This document shows, one piece after another, positions 50,465-59,436 of a stretch of 64,000 bases of DNA. The stretch is taken from NCBI GenBank assembly GCA_018064605.1, contig JAGHUX010000005.1, positions 62,001 through 126,000 on the forward strand, read 5' to 3'. Positions within the stretch are counted from its first letter, which is position 1. Each line of letters starts with the position of its first letter. The notes below the pieces were generated by a model. The model ran no database searches. It was not told the DNA's origin and saw only the letters and a list, made by a program, of their open reading frames with translations. The stretch comes from Candidatus Limimorpha caballi (GTDB lineage: Bacteria; Bacteroidota; Bacteroidia; Bacteroidales; F082). A program made the position numbers and the translations under genes.

Positions 50465-53229
50465 CTGACTATATCACAGAGCATTACGACCTGTCGAAAG
50501 ACTACCTGACCGTGGTCTTCCCCAACAAACGCGCCGCACTCCAGCTCAGAAACGAACTCGAAAAACGAATAAACCGCAACTTCTGGATTCCCAACATCGT
50601 ATCGATACAGCAGGCCGCCGAGGAATGGAGCGAACTGCAACTCATTGACAATGTTGACGTCATCTTTGAATTGATAAAAATAAACGACACATTTCACAAC
50701 AATTCCGAGGTGAACCAGAGTTTCTTCGGACTCGCCGCGCAAATGGCAAAGGACTTCGACGAAATCGACCAATACAACGTTGATGCTGAAAGCCTTTTCA
50801 AACACCTGAGCCACGCCAAGGCCATTGAAGACTGGAATCTCGACATGGGCAAACAAATCGAATCAAACTACGTTAAGTTCTTCGGGTCGCTGATACATTA
50901 TTACAACGCACTACGCGACAGGCTGCAAAAAAACGGGCAGGGCTATTACGGGTTGATTACCAGGAAGATAGCATCGTACGACGACACCGTCTTGAAGAGC
51001 AAAACCAAAGACAGGAAAATCATCTTCGCAGGATTCAACGCACTGACAAAAACCGAAGAGAGCATCCTGGTACATCTTGCCGAAGCCGGTAACGCAGTGA
51101 TACTCTGGGACTTGGACAAATACTATTTCGACGATGAGACACAGGAAGCCGGCACCTTCGCACGAAAATTCTTCAAAGCGCACCCTGAAATAGAAAAAAA
51201 CTTCATCGGCGACGGATTCTATCACGAAAAAGAAATAAACATTATAAATGTATCGGGCAACTCCGTCCAGACAAACGCGCTGCAACTTCAACTCAATCAA
51301 GAGATTAGTGAAAAAGCGGAAAACGAAAAGAAGGTCATAGTTCTGGCCGACGAGTCATTGCTGGTCCCGACACTGAATTCCATCCCCGACCGCGTTGAGA
51401 AAATACAAGTCACGATGGGCTACCCGTTCCAGAAGACGACAACGTATCACTTTATCGAACAGATGTTCAGGTATCAGAAGGGTCTCTCGTCCGACGAAAA
51501 CAAGATTTATCTCTGGACATTCAACAAACTATGCAAGTCAGACTTTATCAAATTGATTTTCAACGGAGAAGAGTACAAGGAACTTAACATTTGGATAAAC
51601 CAGCGCATAAGCAAACTCCAATATTATTTCAGCAAAAATGAACTGGAAGAGTTGAAAATACATGGCGAATTATTTGATTTCCTGAATGTCACCCAGACGA
51701 AATGGGAAAAACCGGCGTCATATATCAATGCCATGAAGCGGCTGTTCACAATCGTGATGCAGAAAATCCTTGATTCGAAAAACAATTTCATCAAGAACCA
51801 AATCAGCGTCGCGAGCAGGATCACAAACAGACTCGAATTATTGTTAAAGAAATACAACAATTACATCCAAACCGCTGATTTACAGACACTCTACGCACAA
51901 GTTGCGGCACAGTCATCAATCAGCCTTAAAGGGAAGCCAGACGGGTTGCAGGTCATGGGACTTCTTGAGACAAGGAATCTCGACTTTGACACCGTTCATT
52001 TTTTGAGCGTCAACGAGGGGACAATACCGACAACAAAATCGAATAACAGTCTGATCCCGTATGACTTACGCAAAGCCTACGACTTGCTCACCTACAATCA
52101 GCAGCAGGCGGTTTACGCATATCACTTCTACCGGCTCATCCAGAACGCGAAACGCATCAACTTGTATTACAATTCGTTAGCCGACATGTCAGGACTCGGC
52201 GAACCAAGCCGTTTCATCCGGCAGATTGAATACGAATATGCAAGGAATAACGATAAAGTAAAACTTAAACACATTCAATATAAAAGTCCGAAAATCAACG
52301 AGAAACGAAACGAGATAAACATCGTGAAAACACTTGAAATGCTCGAAAAAATAACGGCGTTTTCACCGACATCCATAGCGACATACGTGAGATGTCCGTT
52401 ACAATATTACTTCAAATACATCGAGGGAATCAGAGACACGACGCCTGACGAGGAGATACAGGTGAACGTAATCGGGAGCATCGTCCACAAAACGCTCGAA
52501 CTCCTTTATGATGAATTAAAAAACTGCGTGGTGACATCGGAGCTTTTCGAACTGACACGCAAAAAGCATTTCGACAGGTGCTACAAACAAGCACTGGAAG
52601 ACAACGGTTTCGGCTCAGGACTGCCCGAAACAGGATTCAACTATCTGTCCAAAACAGTGATTGACAACATGTTGGCAAACTTCCTCAAAGCAGAAACGAA
52701 CTTCTTGAAAGAAGGTGAGACCGGTGTGGACAAATATAATCTCACGATCGTTGACACGGAAGAAAGTCTCTGTCAAGACATTGAAATTCAAGGCAGAACA
52801 ATAAAACTGAAAGGTTTCGCCGACAGAATCGACAAGGTCAACGACACGATAAGAATCATCGACTACAAAACAGGGAAAGTACACACGAGTGACGTGAAAA
52901 TCGGTGCGAATCAGACTGATATTGTCTTGATGGCCGAGAAATCGATTCAGCTTCTGGTTTACAAATATCTGTATCTCAAGAGCCACCCGGAAGTCAATGC
53001 CGGGAACGTGGAGCCGGGAATCATTGGTTTCCAGAAACTTACGAACGGAATTTTCAGCCTCAACACGTCTGAGAACCCTGACTTGAACAACGACTTCGTA
53101 CCGAATTGTGAAAAATATTTCACGAGATTCATGGAAACGGTGTTGAATCCTGACACGCCCTTTTCACAAACCGACAAGGAACAAAACTGTCATTTCTGCG
53201 AGTTCAAGGCGATTTGCAAGCGGCTTTGA
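50443..53229 (+). CDS. AddB-like helicase-nuclease with C-terminal PD-(D/E)XK domain
   Basis: The 928-residue product begins with an inactivated helicase-like domain (no Walker A is evident) and ends in a nuclease domain. FSPTSIATYVRCPLQYYFKYIEGI (near 642-665) and RIIDYKTGKVHTSDVK (near 800-820), with IDYKTGK carrying the metal-binding Asp and Lys, form the RecB-type nuclease core. CHFCEFKAICKRL at the extreme C-terminus together with the first Cys (YVRCP) would form the AddB-type [4Fe-4S] cluster. The gene overlaps murU by 22 nt, so it is in the same operon. An AddA (UvrD-like helicase) partner is not in the window. Repair of double-strand breaks is the likely role. Confidence 0.82.
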   Translation: MAFIEQITDYITEHYDLSKDYLTVVFPNKRAALQLRNELEKRINRNFWIPNIVSIQQAAEEWSELQLIDNVDVIFELIKINDTFHNNSEVNQSFFGLAAQMAKDFDEIDQYNVDAESLFKHLSHAKAIEDWNLDMGKQIESNYVKFFGSLIHYYNALRDRLQKNGQGYYGLITRKIASYDDTVLKSKTKDRKIIFAGFNALTKTEESILVHLAEAGNAVILWDLDKYYFDDETQEAGTFARKFFKAHPEIEKNFIGDGFYHEKEINIINVSGNSVQTNALQLQLNQEISEKAENEKKVIVLADESLLVPTLNSIPDRVEKIQVTMGYPFQKTTTYHFIEQMFRYQKGLSSDENKIYLWTFNKLCKSDFIKLIFNGEEYKELNIWINQRISKLQYYFSKNELEELKIHGELFDFLNVTQTKWEKPASYINAMKRLFTIVMQKILDSKNNFIKNQISVASRITNRLELLLKKYNNYIQTADLQTLYAQVAAQSSISLKGKPDGLQVMGLLETRNLDFDTVHFLSVNEGTIPTTKSNNSLIPYDLRKAYDLLTYNQQQAVYAYHFYRLIQNAKRINLYYNSLADMSGLGEPSRFIRQIEYEYARNNDKVKLKHIQYKSPKINEKRNEINIVKTLEMLEKITAFSPTSIATYVRCPLQYYFKYIEGIRDTTPDEEIQVNVIGSIVHKTLELLYDELKNCVVTSELFELTRKKHFDRCYKQALEDNGFGSGLPETGFNYLSKTVIDNMLANFLKAETNFLKEGETGVDKYNLTIVDTEESLCQDIEIQGRTIKLKGFADRIDKVNDTIRIIDYKTGKVHTSDVKIGANQTDIVLMAEKSIQLLVYKYLYLKSHPEVNAGNVEPGIIGFQKLTNGIFSLNTSENPDLNNDFVPNCEKYFTRFMETVLNPDTPFSQTDKEQNCHFCEFKAICKRL

Positions 53230-54258
53230 CTATTTCCCAGTCAGCAATTTGTAGAAAAAATCTCCGATTTTGGATTGAATTTCGTAGAAATTATCGTTCA
53301 AATTTCTGTCCTTGTCAAGATGCAAAGCATGTCCATAATCGAGGTACGTATTCATAACCGCTTCAATTCCAAGCTCTTGCGCTTTCTTTGTGATTTCGTA
53401 TGAGCCGTACATTTTCTTATGGACAAGATTAAGCCCCCACACGTTTTTCATTATAAGTCCATCGTCGTAAGGCACAAGTTTATCGGCATCGCCATGAAAA
53501 GAGATTATCGGCACATTGTTGTTTTCAAGGATTGACAAATCATAAACAGCGCCCCACATATTCGCCAACCCTTTGATTTCAAATGAGTTGTCAAAATCAT
53601 TGCCAGACAATTCCAAATCACCGCAATCTACATCGACATACGTTGATTCCAGCCTGTTTTCATTTCTCATATACGCCACAGCAAGCATCATAATGCTTCC
53701 TGCACTTGTCCCACCAGCGAAGATATTGTCAGTGTCAATCCCATACTTTCCGGAATTTGCGACCAAAAACCTGAATGCCGCATGTGCGTCCTGCATTGCC
53801 TGATATTCACATCTCTCAATGTCAACCGTCGTCGGCTTCAGGAATCCCAACCTGTAATTTATTGAGACACAGACATATCCGAGCGACGCGAAATAACTGC
53901 ACCATTCTCTATAGGCTTTCACAGCCTTATCGCCGATATAAAACGCCCCGCCGTGAGCCATGACAATCAGCGGACGTTTCCCAATCGTGTCACCCTTAGG
54001 AAGATAGATGTCCATTTTCAAATCCAGATTCGTTTTTTCATGCTCAGAGAACATAAAATCAATTAGTTTCTTGAAATCAACATTTTCATCCGGGTACGAA
54101 TCCCAATAACCCGTCACATTAGCATAAACGACATCCTTTATTGTGTCAACCTCAAACATTTGGTCCCTAAACCTCACCGAATCGCACGCTTCATTACCGA
54201 ATGAATCATGTAAAACAAAGATTAACAATATAATACAAAAGACAAACCTGGATCTCAT
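53230..54258 (-). CDS. Secreted alpha/beta-hydrolase (esterase/lipase type)
   Basis: The 342-residue product has a signal peptide (about 21 residues, ending HDSFG). The hydrolase fold is shown by the oxyanion motif VMAHGGAFYIGDK (about 103-115), the nucleophile serine in FAGGTSAGSIMM (about 183-194), the acid in SFHGDADKLVPYDD, and the histidine in DYGHALHL near the C-terminus. It resembles the HSL/BD-FAE group of short-chain carboxylesterases. The substrate may be acetylated glycan side chains, since such enzymes are common in Bacteroidota and a GH20 gene lies divergently next to it. No promoter match was found for it by eye. Confidence 0.82.
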   Translation of the reverse strand: MRSRFVFCIILLIFVLHDSFGNEACDSVRFRDQMFEVDTIKDVVYANVTGYWDSYPDENVDFKKLIDFMFSEHEKTNLDLKMDIYLPKGDTIGKRPLIVMAHGGAFYIGDKAVKAYREWCSYFASLGYVCVSINYRLGFLKPTTVDIERCEYQAMQDAHAAFRFLVANSGKYGIDTDNIFAGGTSAGSIMMLAVAYMRNENRLESTYVDVDCGDLELSGNDFDNSFEIKGLANMWGAVYDLSILENNNVPIISFHGDADKLVPYDDGLIMKNVWGLNLVHKKMYGSYEITKKAQELGIEAVMNTYLDYGHALHLDKDRNLNDNFYEIQSKIGDFFYKLLTGK

Positions 54259-54340
54259 AGCGTCATAATTGAAGTCGTAAAATTATCAAATTAATTTCAG
54301 ACAAATCAAATAAATTATTATTTTCGCGAAAAATTTTGAA

Positions 54341-56668
54341 ATGACAATAAGAAAAACCATCATCATTGCAGCGTTGGCATTAGGTTTTGCATCATGCCAA
54401 AAGCCATTACAGAAAGCAGACTATAAAATTATCCCGGCACCGAAGCAGACGGAACTGACCGGTGGCACGGATTTTGCGCTTAACAGAAGAACGGTGATAA
54501 CGTATCCAGGATCGGATGTCGAGCTGTTGAATGAGGCGAATTTCCTTGCAGAATACATCGACGAAATGACGGGTTTCAAGCCTGTCGTCAAGGAGAGCGG
54601 CAACGAGCTGCGAAACGCCATCAACCTGAAAATCAGCAAGCCGGAATTTGAAAGGGAGAACGCATACAAGATTGTCGTCGGCGGGGATTGCATCAATGTG
54701 ACTGGCGCAGATGCGGCGGGCGTTTTTTACGGGATTCAGACCTTGAGGAAGAGCATGGGTGTTGTGGAAGAAGGCAAGACCGTTGAGTTCCCGTCGTGCG
54801 AGATCTGCGACCATCCGCGTTTCGGCTATCGCGGGATGCACCTTGACGTGAGCCGCCACTTCTTCCCTATCGAAAATGTGAAGACATATATCGACATCAT
54901 GGCGATGCACAATCTCAACAAATTGCATTTCCACATCACCGATGACCAAGGCTGGCGCATGGAAATCAAGAAATACCCGGAACTGACTGAAGCCGGTGCA
55001 TGGCGTTCAGGCACAATCATCGGAAAGACAATGGCTTACGACAGCATCCGTCATGGCGGGTTCTACACGCAGGACGAACTCCGCGACCTCGTGAGATACG
55101 CCGCCGACCGTCACATCACCATCATTCCTGAAATCGACCTTCCGGGACACATGCTCGGAGCACTCGCCACATATCCGGAACTCGGATGCACCGGCGGGCC
55201 GTATGAGGTCTGGCGGCACTGGGGCGTCGCCGAAGACGTAATCTGCGCCGGAAACGAAGACGCGATGATGTTTCTGGAAGATGTTCTTGAAGAGGTGATG
55301 GACGTGTTCCCAAGCGAATACATACATATCGGCGGCGATGAATGCCCGCGCGTAAGATGGGAGAAATGCCCGAAATGTCAGAAGAAAATCAAAGAGTTAG
55401 GCATCAAAAGAGACAAAAAACACACCGCCGAGGACTATCTTCAGAGCTACGTGATGTCGAGGATGGAGAAATTCATCGAGAGTCACGGACGTCACATCAT
55501 CGGCTGGGACGAGATGCTCGAAGGCGAGGTCGCGCCAAACGCGACGGTGATGAGCTGGCGCGGCAGCGAGGGCGGCTACAAGGCGGCGAAACTGCATCAC
55601 GACGTCATCATGACACCTAACGATTACATGTATTTCGACTATTACCAGTCGCTCGATTCCGACAACGAGCCGCTGGCGATAGGCGGTTACGTATCCGTCG
55701 AGAAAGTTTACGGCTTCGAGCCGATTCCGGAAGGCCTTGAAAATGACGAAGAGAAATACATACTCGGAGCACAGGCCAACCTCTGGACCGAATACATCGG
55801 TGACTTCAACCACCTGACTTACATGATGTTACCAAGAATCGGAGCACTCGCCGAAGTCCAGTGGTGCGACCCTGAACAAAAAGACTACAACGACTTTGTG
55901 AAACGCGAATACCGTCTCTCAAAACTTTACGATTTTTATAATTGGAATTACGCCACGCACATTTTTGACATCAATGTCGAAATCACACCGAATGTCGGTG
56001 ACGGCTGCCTCGAAATCAAAATGTCGAAGATGATTGACGGAGAAATAAGATATTCCACAAACGGGGAAAATCCTGCGACAGATGGCATCTTATATACAGA
56101 ACCGTTGAAAATCAATCAGAATTGCAATTTCAAGACCATAGTAATCCGTCCCGACGGCACAACTGGCAAGATGTTTTCCACGAACTTCGACTTCAGCAAG
56201 GCATCGATGAAACCGATAACGTTGAAAAACCAGCCGGACAAAAATTACACTTTCGACGGCGCCAACGTGCTGATTGACGGCTTGAAAGGCACCTCAAACT
56301 ACAGAAGCGGCAGATGGCTCGGATTTTTCGGAGAGGACATCGACGCCACGATTGACCTGAAGGAAGAGACGGAAATCAGCAAGGTCAAGTTCAACAACAA
56401 CATCAACATGAACGACTGGATATTCAACGCAAAGTCAGTCACGGTGTTTGTTTCCGACGACGGCGAGAATTTCAGAAAGATATTCCAGAAAAATTTCGAG
56501 ATGCTTCCGAAAGATTACGACCAGCCGATTCACGCTGTTGAAGTTGAATTTCCTGCGGCAAAAGCCCGTTACGTGGAAATCATCATAGAGCCGTTCGATT
56601 GTCCGAAAGGCCATTCAGGTTACGGTTATCCGGCCTGGGTTTTCGTTGATGAGATTGGGGTTTATTGA
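54341..56668 (+). CDS. GH20 beta-N-acetylhexosaminidase lipoprotein
   Basis: The 775-residue product has a lipoprotein signal (lipobox GFASC, Cys19), an N-terminal GH20b domain (about 25-140), the GH20 catalytic barrel (about 145-500) and a C-terminal region (about 540-775) with a chitobiase/HEX_C-like part, and a discoidin (F5/8-type) carbohydrate-binding end (LIDGLKGTSNYRSGRWLGFFG). The catalytic pair is Asp-Glu in HIGGDECPRV near 328-337, with DVSRHFFPIENVKTYID and HFHITDDQGWRMEIKKYPEL upstream. It removes terminal GlcNAc or GalNAc from glycans at the cell surface or in the periplasm. It is alone with a weak -7-like TATTTTCG at 54319-54326. Confidence 0.9.
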   Translation: MTIRKTIIIAALALGFASCQKPLQKADYKIIPAPKQTELTGGTDFALNRRTVITYPGSDVELLNEANFLAEYIDEMTGFKPVVKESGNELRNAINLKISKPEFERENAYKIVVGGDCINVTGADAAGVFYGIQTLRKSMGVVEEGKTVEFPSCEICDHPRFGYRGMHLDVSRHFFPIENVKTYIDIMAMHNLNKLHFHITDDQGWRMEIKKYPELTEAGAWRSGTIIGKTMAYDSIRHGGFYTQDELRDLVRYAADRHITIIPEIDLPGHMLGALATYPELGCTGGPYEVWRHWGVAEDVICAGNEDAMMFLEDVLEEVMDVFPSEYIHIGGDECPRVRWEKCPKCQKKIKELGIKRDKKHTAEDYLQSYVMSRMEKFIESHGRHIIGWDEMLEGEVAPNATVMSWRGSEGGYKAAKLHHDVIMTPNDYMYFDYYQSLDSDNEPLAIGGYVSVEKVYGFEPIPEGLENDEEKYILGAQANLWTEYIGDFNHLTYMMLPRIGALAEVQWCDPEQKDYNDFVKREYRLSKLYDFYNWNYATHIFDINVEITPNVGDGCLEIKMSKMIDGEIRYSTNGENPATDGILYTEPLKINQNCNFKTIVIRPDGTTGKMFSTNFDFSKASMKPITLKNQPDKNYTFDGANVLIDGLKGTSNYRSGRWLGFFGEDIDATIDLKEETEISKVKFNNNINMNDWIFNAKSVTVFVSDDGENFRKIFQKNFEMLPKDYDQPIHAVEVEFPAAKARYVEIIIEPFDCPKGHSGYGYPAWVFVDEIGVY

Positions 56669-56756
56669 TTTGGCATTTGTGATTTTTTTCGAAATATAAT
56701 ATTTTACAATCAGCCAACTTTTTGTTCCTTACATCGAAATTTAAAATGAATAATGG

Positions 56757-56805
56757 GATAAAGTGCGGAAATGTCAAAAAAAATACAACATTTCCGCACT
56801 TTATC
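56757..56805. promoter_or_regulatory. Perfect 18-bp inverted repeat upstream of the ATPase gene
   Basis: The arm GATAAAGTGCGGAAATGT (56757-56774) and its exact inverse (56788-56805) flank 13 nt. The right arm ends 13 bp before the -7 element at 56819, so the repeat covers the region where the -33 element would be. It could be an operator, a terminator of the GH20 gene, or the end of a mobile unit. Confidence 0.7.
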
Positions 56806-56818
56806 TCGGTTTATTTTG

Positions 56819-56826
56819 TATTTTTG
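56819..56826 (+). promoter_or_regulatory. Promoter -7 element of the ATPase gene
   Basis: TATTTTTG followed by CAC, 24 nt before the start codon at 56851. An upstream seven-codon frame (ATG at 56840) overlaps the start. Confidence 0.6.
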
Positions 56827-56850
56827 CACAAAATTAAAACATGAAAATAA

Positions 56851-58266
56851 ATGATAATAGGTAGAGCTGAAGAGATAAAAATATTGCAGAATGCCTTGAA
56901 TTCTGAAGAATCGGAATTTATAGCCGTGTATGGGCGAAGAAGGGTCGGCAAGACATATTTGATAAGGGAGGCGTATTCGGAGCAGTTCGCGTTCCAACAC
57001 ACAGGTGTCGCCAAGGCTAACAAAACGACGCAACTGTCAAGGTTCTACAAATCGCTGCAACTGTACGGACTGAAGAAAACGGCGACTCCGAAAGATTGGT
57101 ACGAGGCTTTTGACATGTTAGAAGAGCTGCTCGACCAACAACAAAATGCCAAGAAGTTGGTTTTCATTGACGAACTGCCTTGGATGGACACGGCAAAGTC
57201 GAATTTTGTAAGTGCCTTGGAATTTTTCTGGAACAACTGGGCGAGCGCACGGCACGACGTAGTATTGGTCGTGTGTGGAAGCGCGACATCATGGGTGATT
57301 AACAAGATACTGAAAAATCATGGCGGACTACACAACCGCGTGACACAGAAAATACATCTCAAGCCTTTCAATCTGCTTGAATGTGAGGAATATGCGAAAT
57401 GGAGAAATCTGAATATGAGCCGACATGAAATTGTGGAGGCTTATATGGTACTCGGAGGAATACCTTTTTACTGGAAACATCTCCAACGAGGTTTAAGCAC
57501 CGCCCAAAACATCGACCAGCTGTTTTTTGGAGAAGGCTCGGCATTGGAAAGTGAGTTTGAAAGTCTGTATGCTTCCCTTTTCAACAGACCGGAATCATAC
57601 GTAAACATCGTGGAGACACTGAGCAAAAAAGGAATCGGCATGAGCCGCGGAGAACTGTTGGCGGCAACAAAAATGACCGACAACAAGTCTTTTGACAAGG
57701 CACTCGTCGAATTGGAGGAATGTGGATTTATTCGCAAATATGAAAACTACAAGATGCGTCGCAAGAACGCATTGTACCAACTGATTGACAACTACACGCT
57801 GTTTTATTTCCGATTCCTGACCGCAGGACGGCAGCGCATCGAACATTTTTGGACAAAAACAATCAACAGCCGCGAACAGACAACATGGAAAGGTCTTGCC
57901 TTCGAACGTGTATGTCTGTGGCATGTAAAGCAAATAAAACAGTCGCTGGGAATTTCCGGCATTCTGACCGAGACGTTCAGCTGGCACGTAAAAGGCAATG
58001 ACGAACACAAAGGCGCACAGGTTGACTTGGTGATTGACCGTGACGACAAGATGGTGAATCTGTGCGAAATGAAATATTCATCAGACATGTATTCCATCGA
58101 CAAAGACATACATCAAGACTTGATTAACAAGCGTTTGACATTCCTACGAGAGACTAAAACAAGAAAAACAGTCCATACGACCATGGTCACGACGTATGGT
58201 GTTGAACACAACGCCTACTGGAACGACGTTCAGAGTGAAGTGACGATGAATGATTTATTCAATTGA
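56851..58266 (+). CDS. Archaeal-type AAA ATPase with DUF234/nuclease-like C-terminus
   Basis: The 471-residue product has Walker A GRRRVGKT (28-35), Walker B KLVFIDELPWMD (about 101-112), and a sensor region VLVVCGSATSWVINKIL, all typical of the ATPase family found in archaea and many Bacteroidota. A winged-helix-like part (about 245-310) is followed by a C-terminal region (DUF234-type) whose AQVDLVIDRDDKMVNLCEMKYS (about 390-411) carries a PD-(D/E)XK-like DxxxxxxEMK signature. The function of this family is unknown; it is often multicopy and laterally moved. Here it interrupts the area next to the Rhs tips, and its stop overlaps the stop of the Rhs fragment by 12 nt. Confidence 0.8.
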   Translation: MIIGRAEEIKILQNALNSEESEFIAVYGRRRVGKTYLIREAYSEQFAFQHTGVAKANKTTQLSRFYKSLQLYGLKKTATPKDWYEAFDMLEELLDQQQNAKKLVFIDELPWMDTAKSNFVSALEFFWNNWASARHDVVLVVCGSATSWVINKILKNHGGLHNRVTQKIHLKPFNLLECEEYAKWRNLNMSRHEIVEAYMVLGGIPFYWKHLQRGLSTAQNIDQLFFGEGSALESEFESLYASLFNRPESYVNIVETLSKKGIGMSRGELLAATKMTDNKSFDKALVELEECGFIRKYENYKMRRKNALYQLIDNYTLFYFRFLTAGRQRIEHFWTKTINSREQTTWKGLAFERVCLWHVKQIKQSLGISGILTETFSWHVKGNDEHKGAQVDLVIDRDDKMVNLCEMKYSSDMYSIDKDIHQDLINKRLTFLRETKTRKTVHTTMVTTYGVEHNAYWNDVQSEVTMNDLFN

Positions 58267-58692
58267 GGTTGGTGCAAAATAATCGGTGTAGATATTCTCG
58301 ATGTTGACGGTGATGTTACCGTTTGACGTGTTCATCGGGTCGGTGTATCTCAGCGGGTTGTTGAGGCAGTACGTATAAGGCGAGACGTCGAAATACTTTT
58401 CCGCTTTCGGGTCTGTCTGCAAGAACCGTCCGATTGTCGGGTCGTACATCCTGGCTTCGAAGTCGTACCAGTTGAGCGTGATGCCGGCGAGTGTCTGGTC
58501 CTGCAGCTCCTTGCCTCCGTATAGGTATTTGTTTACGTTGTGGCTGCCGTAGTCGTTGCGTCTCAGGGTCATTCCGAACGGATAGTACGACGATGTCTGC
58601 ACCACCTCCGGCTGCGCTCCGCCGTGCGCCACGAACTCGACCCTCGCGTTGCCGAGATGGTCGGCGAATATGTCTCTATTGGTGAGATGCAT
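58255..58692 (-). pseudogene. Orphan Rhs core fragment, tip lost
   Basis: A 145-codon frame encodes the last part of an Rhs core: DHLGNARVEF, SSYYPFGMT, NKYLYGGKELQDQT, GITLNWYDFEARMYDPTIGRFLQTDP, then LRYTDP and a short new C-terminus. The bases 58371-58667 are nearly identical (nine differences in 297) to 60134-60430 of the larger Rhs gene. A start codon precedes it only after seven residues unlike Rhs (MHLTNRD). After the core, MNTSNGN joins a sequence that in the larger gene lies before the core, so it results from misaligned recombination. It is probably not a working toxin and may be a recombination cassette. Confidence 0.75.
58371..58667. repeat. Near-identical Rhs core repeat, copy 1
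   Basis: 297 bp that match 60134-60430 with nine substitutions and no indels, in the same orientation. The two copies lie 1.8 kb apart and bracket the candidate immunity gene. Confidence 0.9.
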
Positions 58693-58701
58693 TTACAAAG
58701 A

Positions 58702-59436
58702 TTAAGATTTGTTGAGATAATATTTAATTTTACCAGCACGTAACGACAATACTATATAAATCAATGTCAAATCACCTATTATCGATGCGTGATCACCATC
58801 AATGACTGAAGAGATGAGCATTGTGATTAGTAATAACGAAGATAGAAAAAATATACATCTCCATACAATGAGTCCTTTTGTGTATTTCACATACAAAGGT
58901 GTTTGAAGGTCTGATTTGATTAGCACCAAGCATAAGAACAAATTTAATGGTATTATACAGAGTAAATAAAACAGCGTATTATAAAAAATCGGAATGCCGA
59001 CACTGTCCGCATAAGGAGGATAATCATTTCTCCATGCTCTGTAAATGTAATAAAAATAAATTCCAAATATTAGCAGTAACAACGAGCCGTTTAACAAAAG
59101 AAACAAGTTGATTTTTTTTGCTGCTTTAATCTTTAGGAAGTCTTTCCACTGATTGATTTTTTTTACGTATATAAAAGCCAAGGCTAAAACAGAAAATGTT
59201 ATTAAACCGTTCCCGACATCCATGATAGATATCCTAATGTAATTATTCTTATTAAACTCATCAAGATATTTTTCCCTACTAATTACTCCTTTGGCATATT
59301 CTTCATTCAGAATTATGTATTCATTTGTTGTCGAATATTTAGGTATTCTGATAGAAAGCAGTAGTAAGGCTAATCCGACTATCAGCACAAAGAAAAACAA
59401 TATTTTAGGGTTAATCGGCTTTATTACTTTTCCCAT
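58702..59436 (-). CDS. Polytopic membrane protein, candidate immunity protein of the Rhs tip
   Basis: The 244-residue AT-rich protein has about six predicted membrane helices (for instance ILFFFVLIVGLALLLLSI, ITFSVLALAFIYV, LFLLLNGSLLLLIFGIYFYYIY). I do not recognise a family. Its start overlaps the stop of the Rhs tip by 13 nt, the usual arrangement of toxin and immunity genes, and it is absent from the second, broken tip. If so, the tip should act on a membrane or be exported across it. The base composition differs from that of the core genes. This is inference from position. Confidence 0.6.
   Translation of the reverse strand: MGKVIKPINPKILFFFVLIVGLALLLLSIRIPKYSTTNEYIILNEEYAKGVISREKYLDEFNKNNYIRISIMDVGNGLITFSVLALAFIYVKKINQWKDFLKIKAAKKINLFLLLNGSLLLLIFGIYFYYIYRAWRNDYPPYADSVGIPIFYNTLFYLLCIIPLNLFLCLVLIKSDLQTPLYVKYTKGLIVWRCIFFLSSLLLITMLISSVIDGDHASIIGDLTLIYIVLSLRAGKIKYYLNKS

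Noticed and set aside
50443-53229. Idea that this nuclease is a Cas4- or defence-type protein
   Set aside because: Length, the CxxCxxxxxC end with an upstream Cys, and the helicase-like N-terminus fit AddB, and no CRISPR or defence genes are near.
56840-56863. Seven-codon upstream frame before the ATPase gene as an attenuator
   Set aside because: It is very short, has no repeated codons of one kind, and overlaps the real start; chance is likely.
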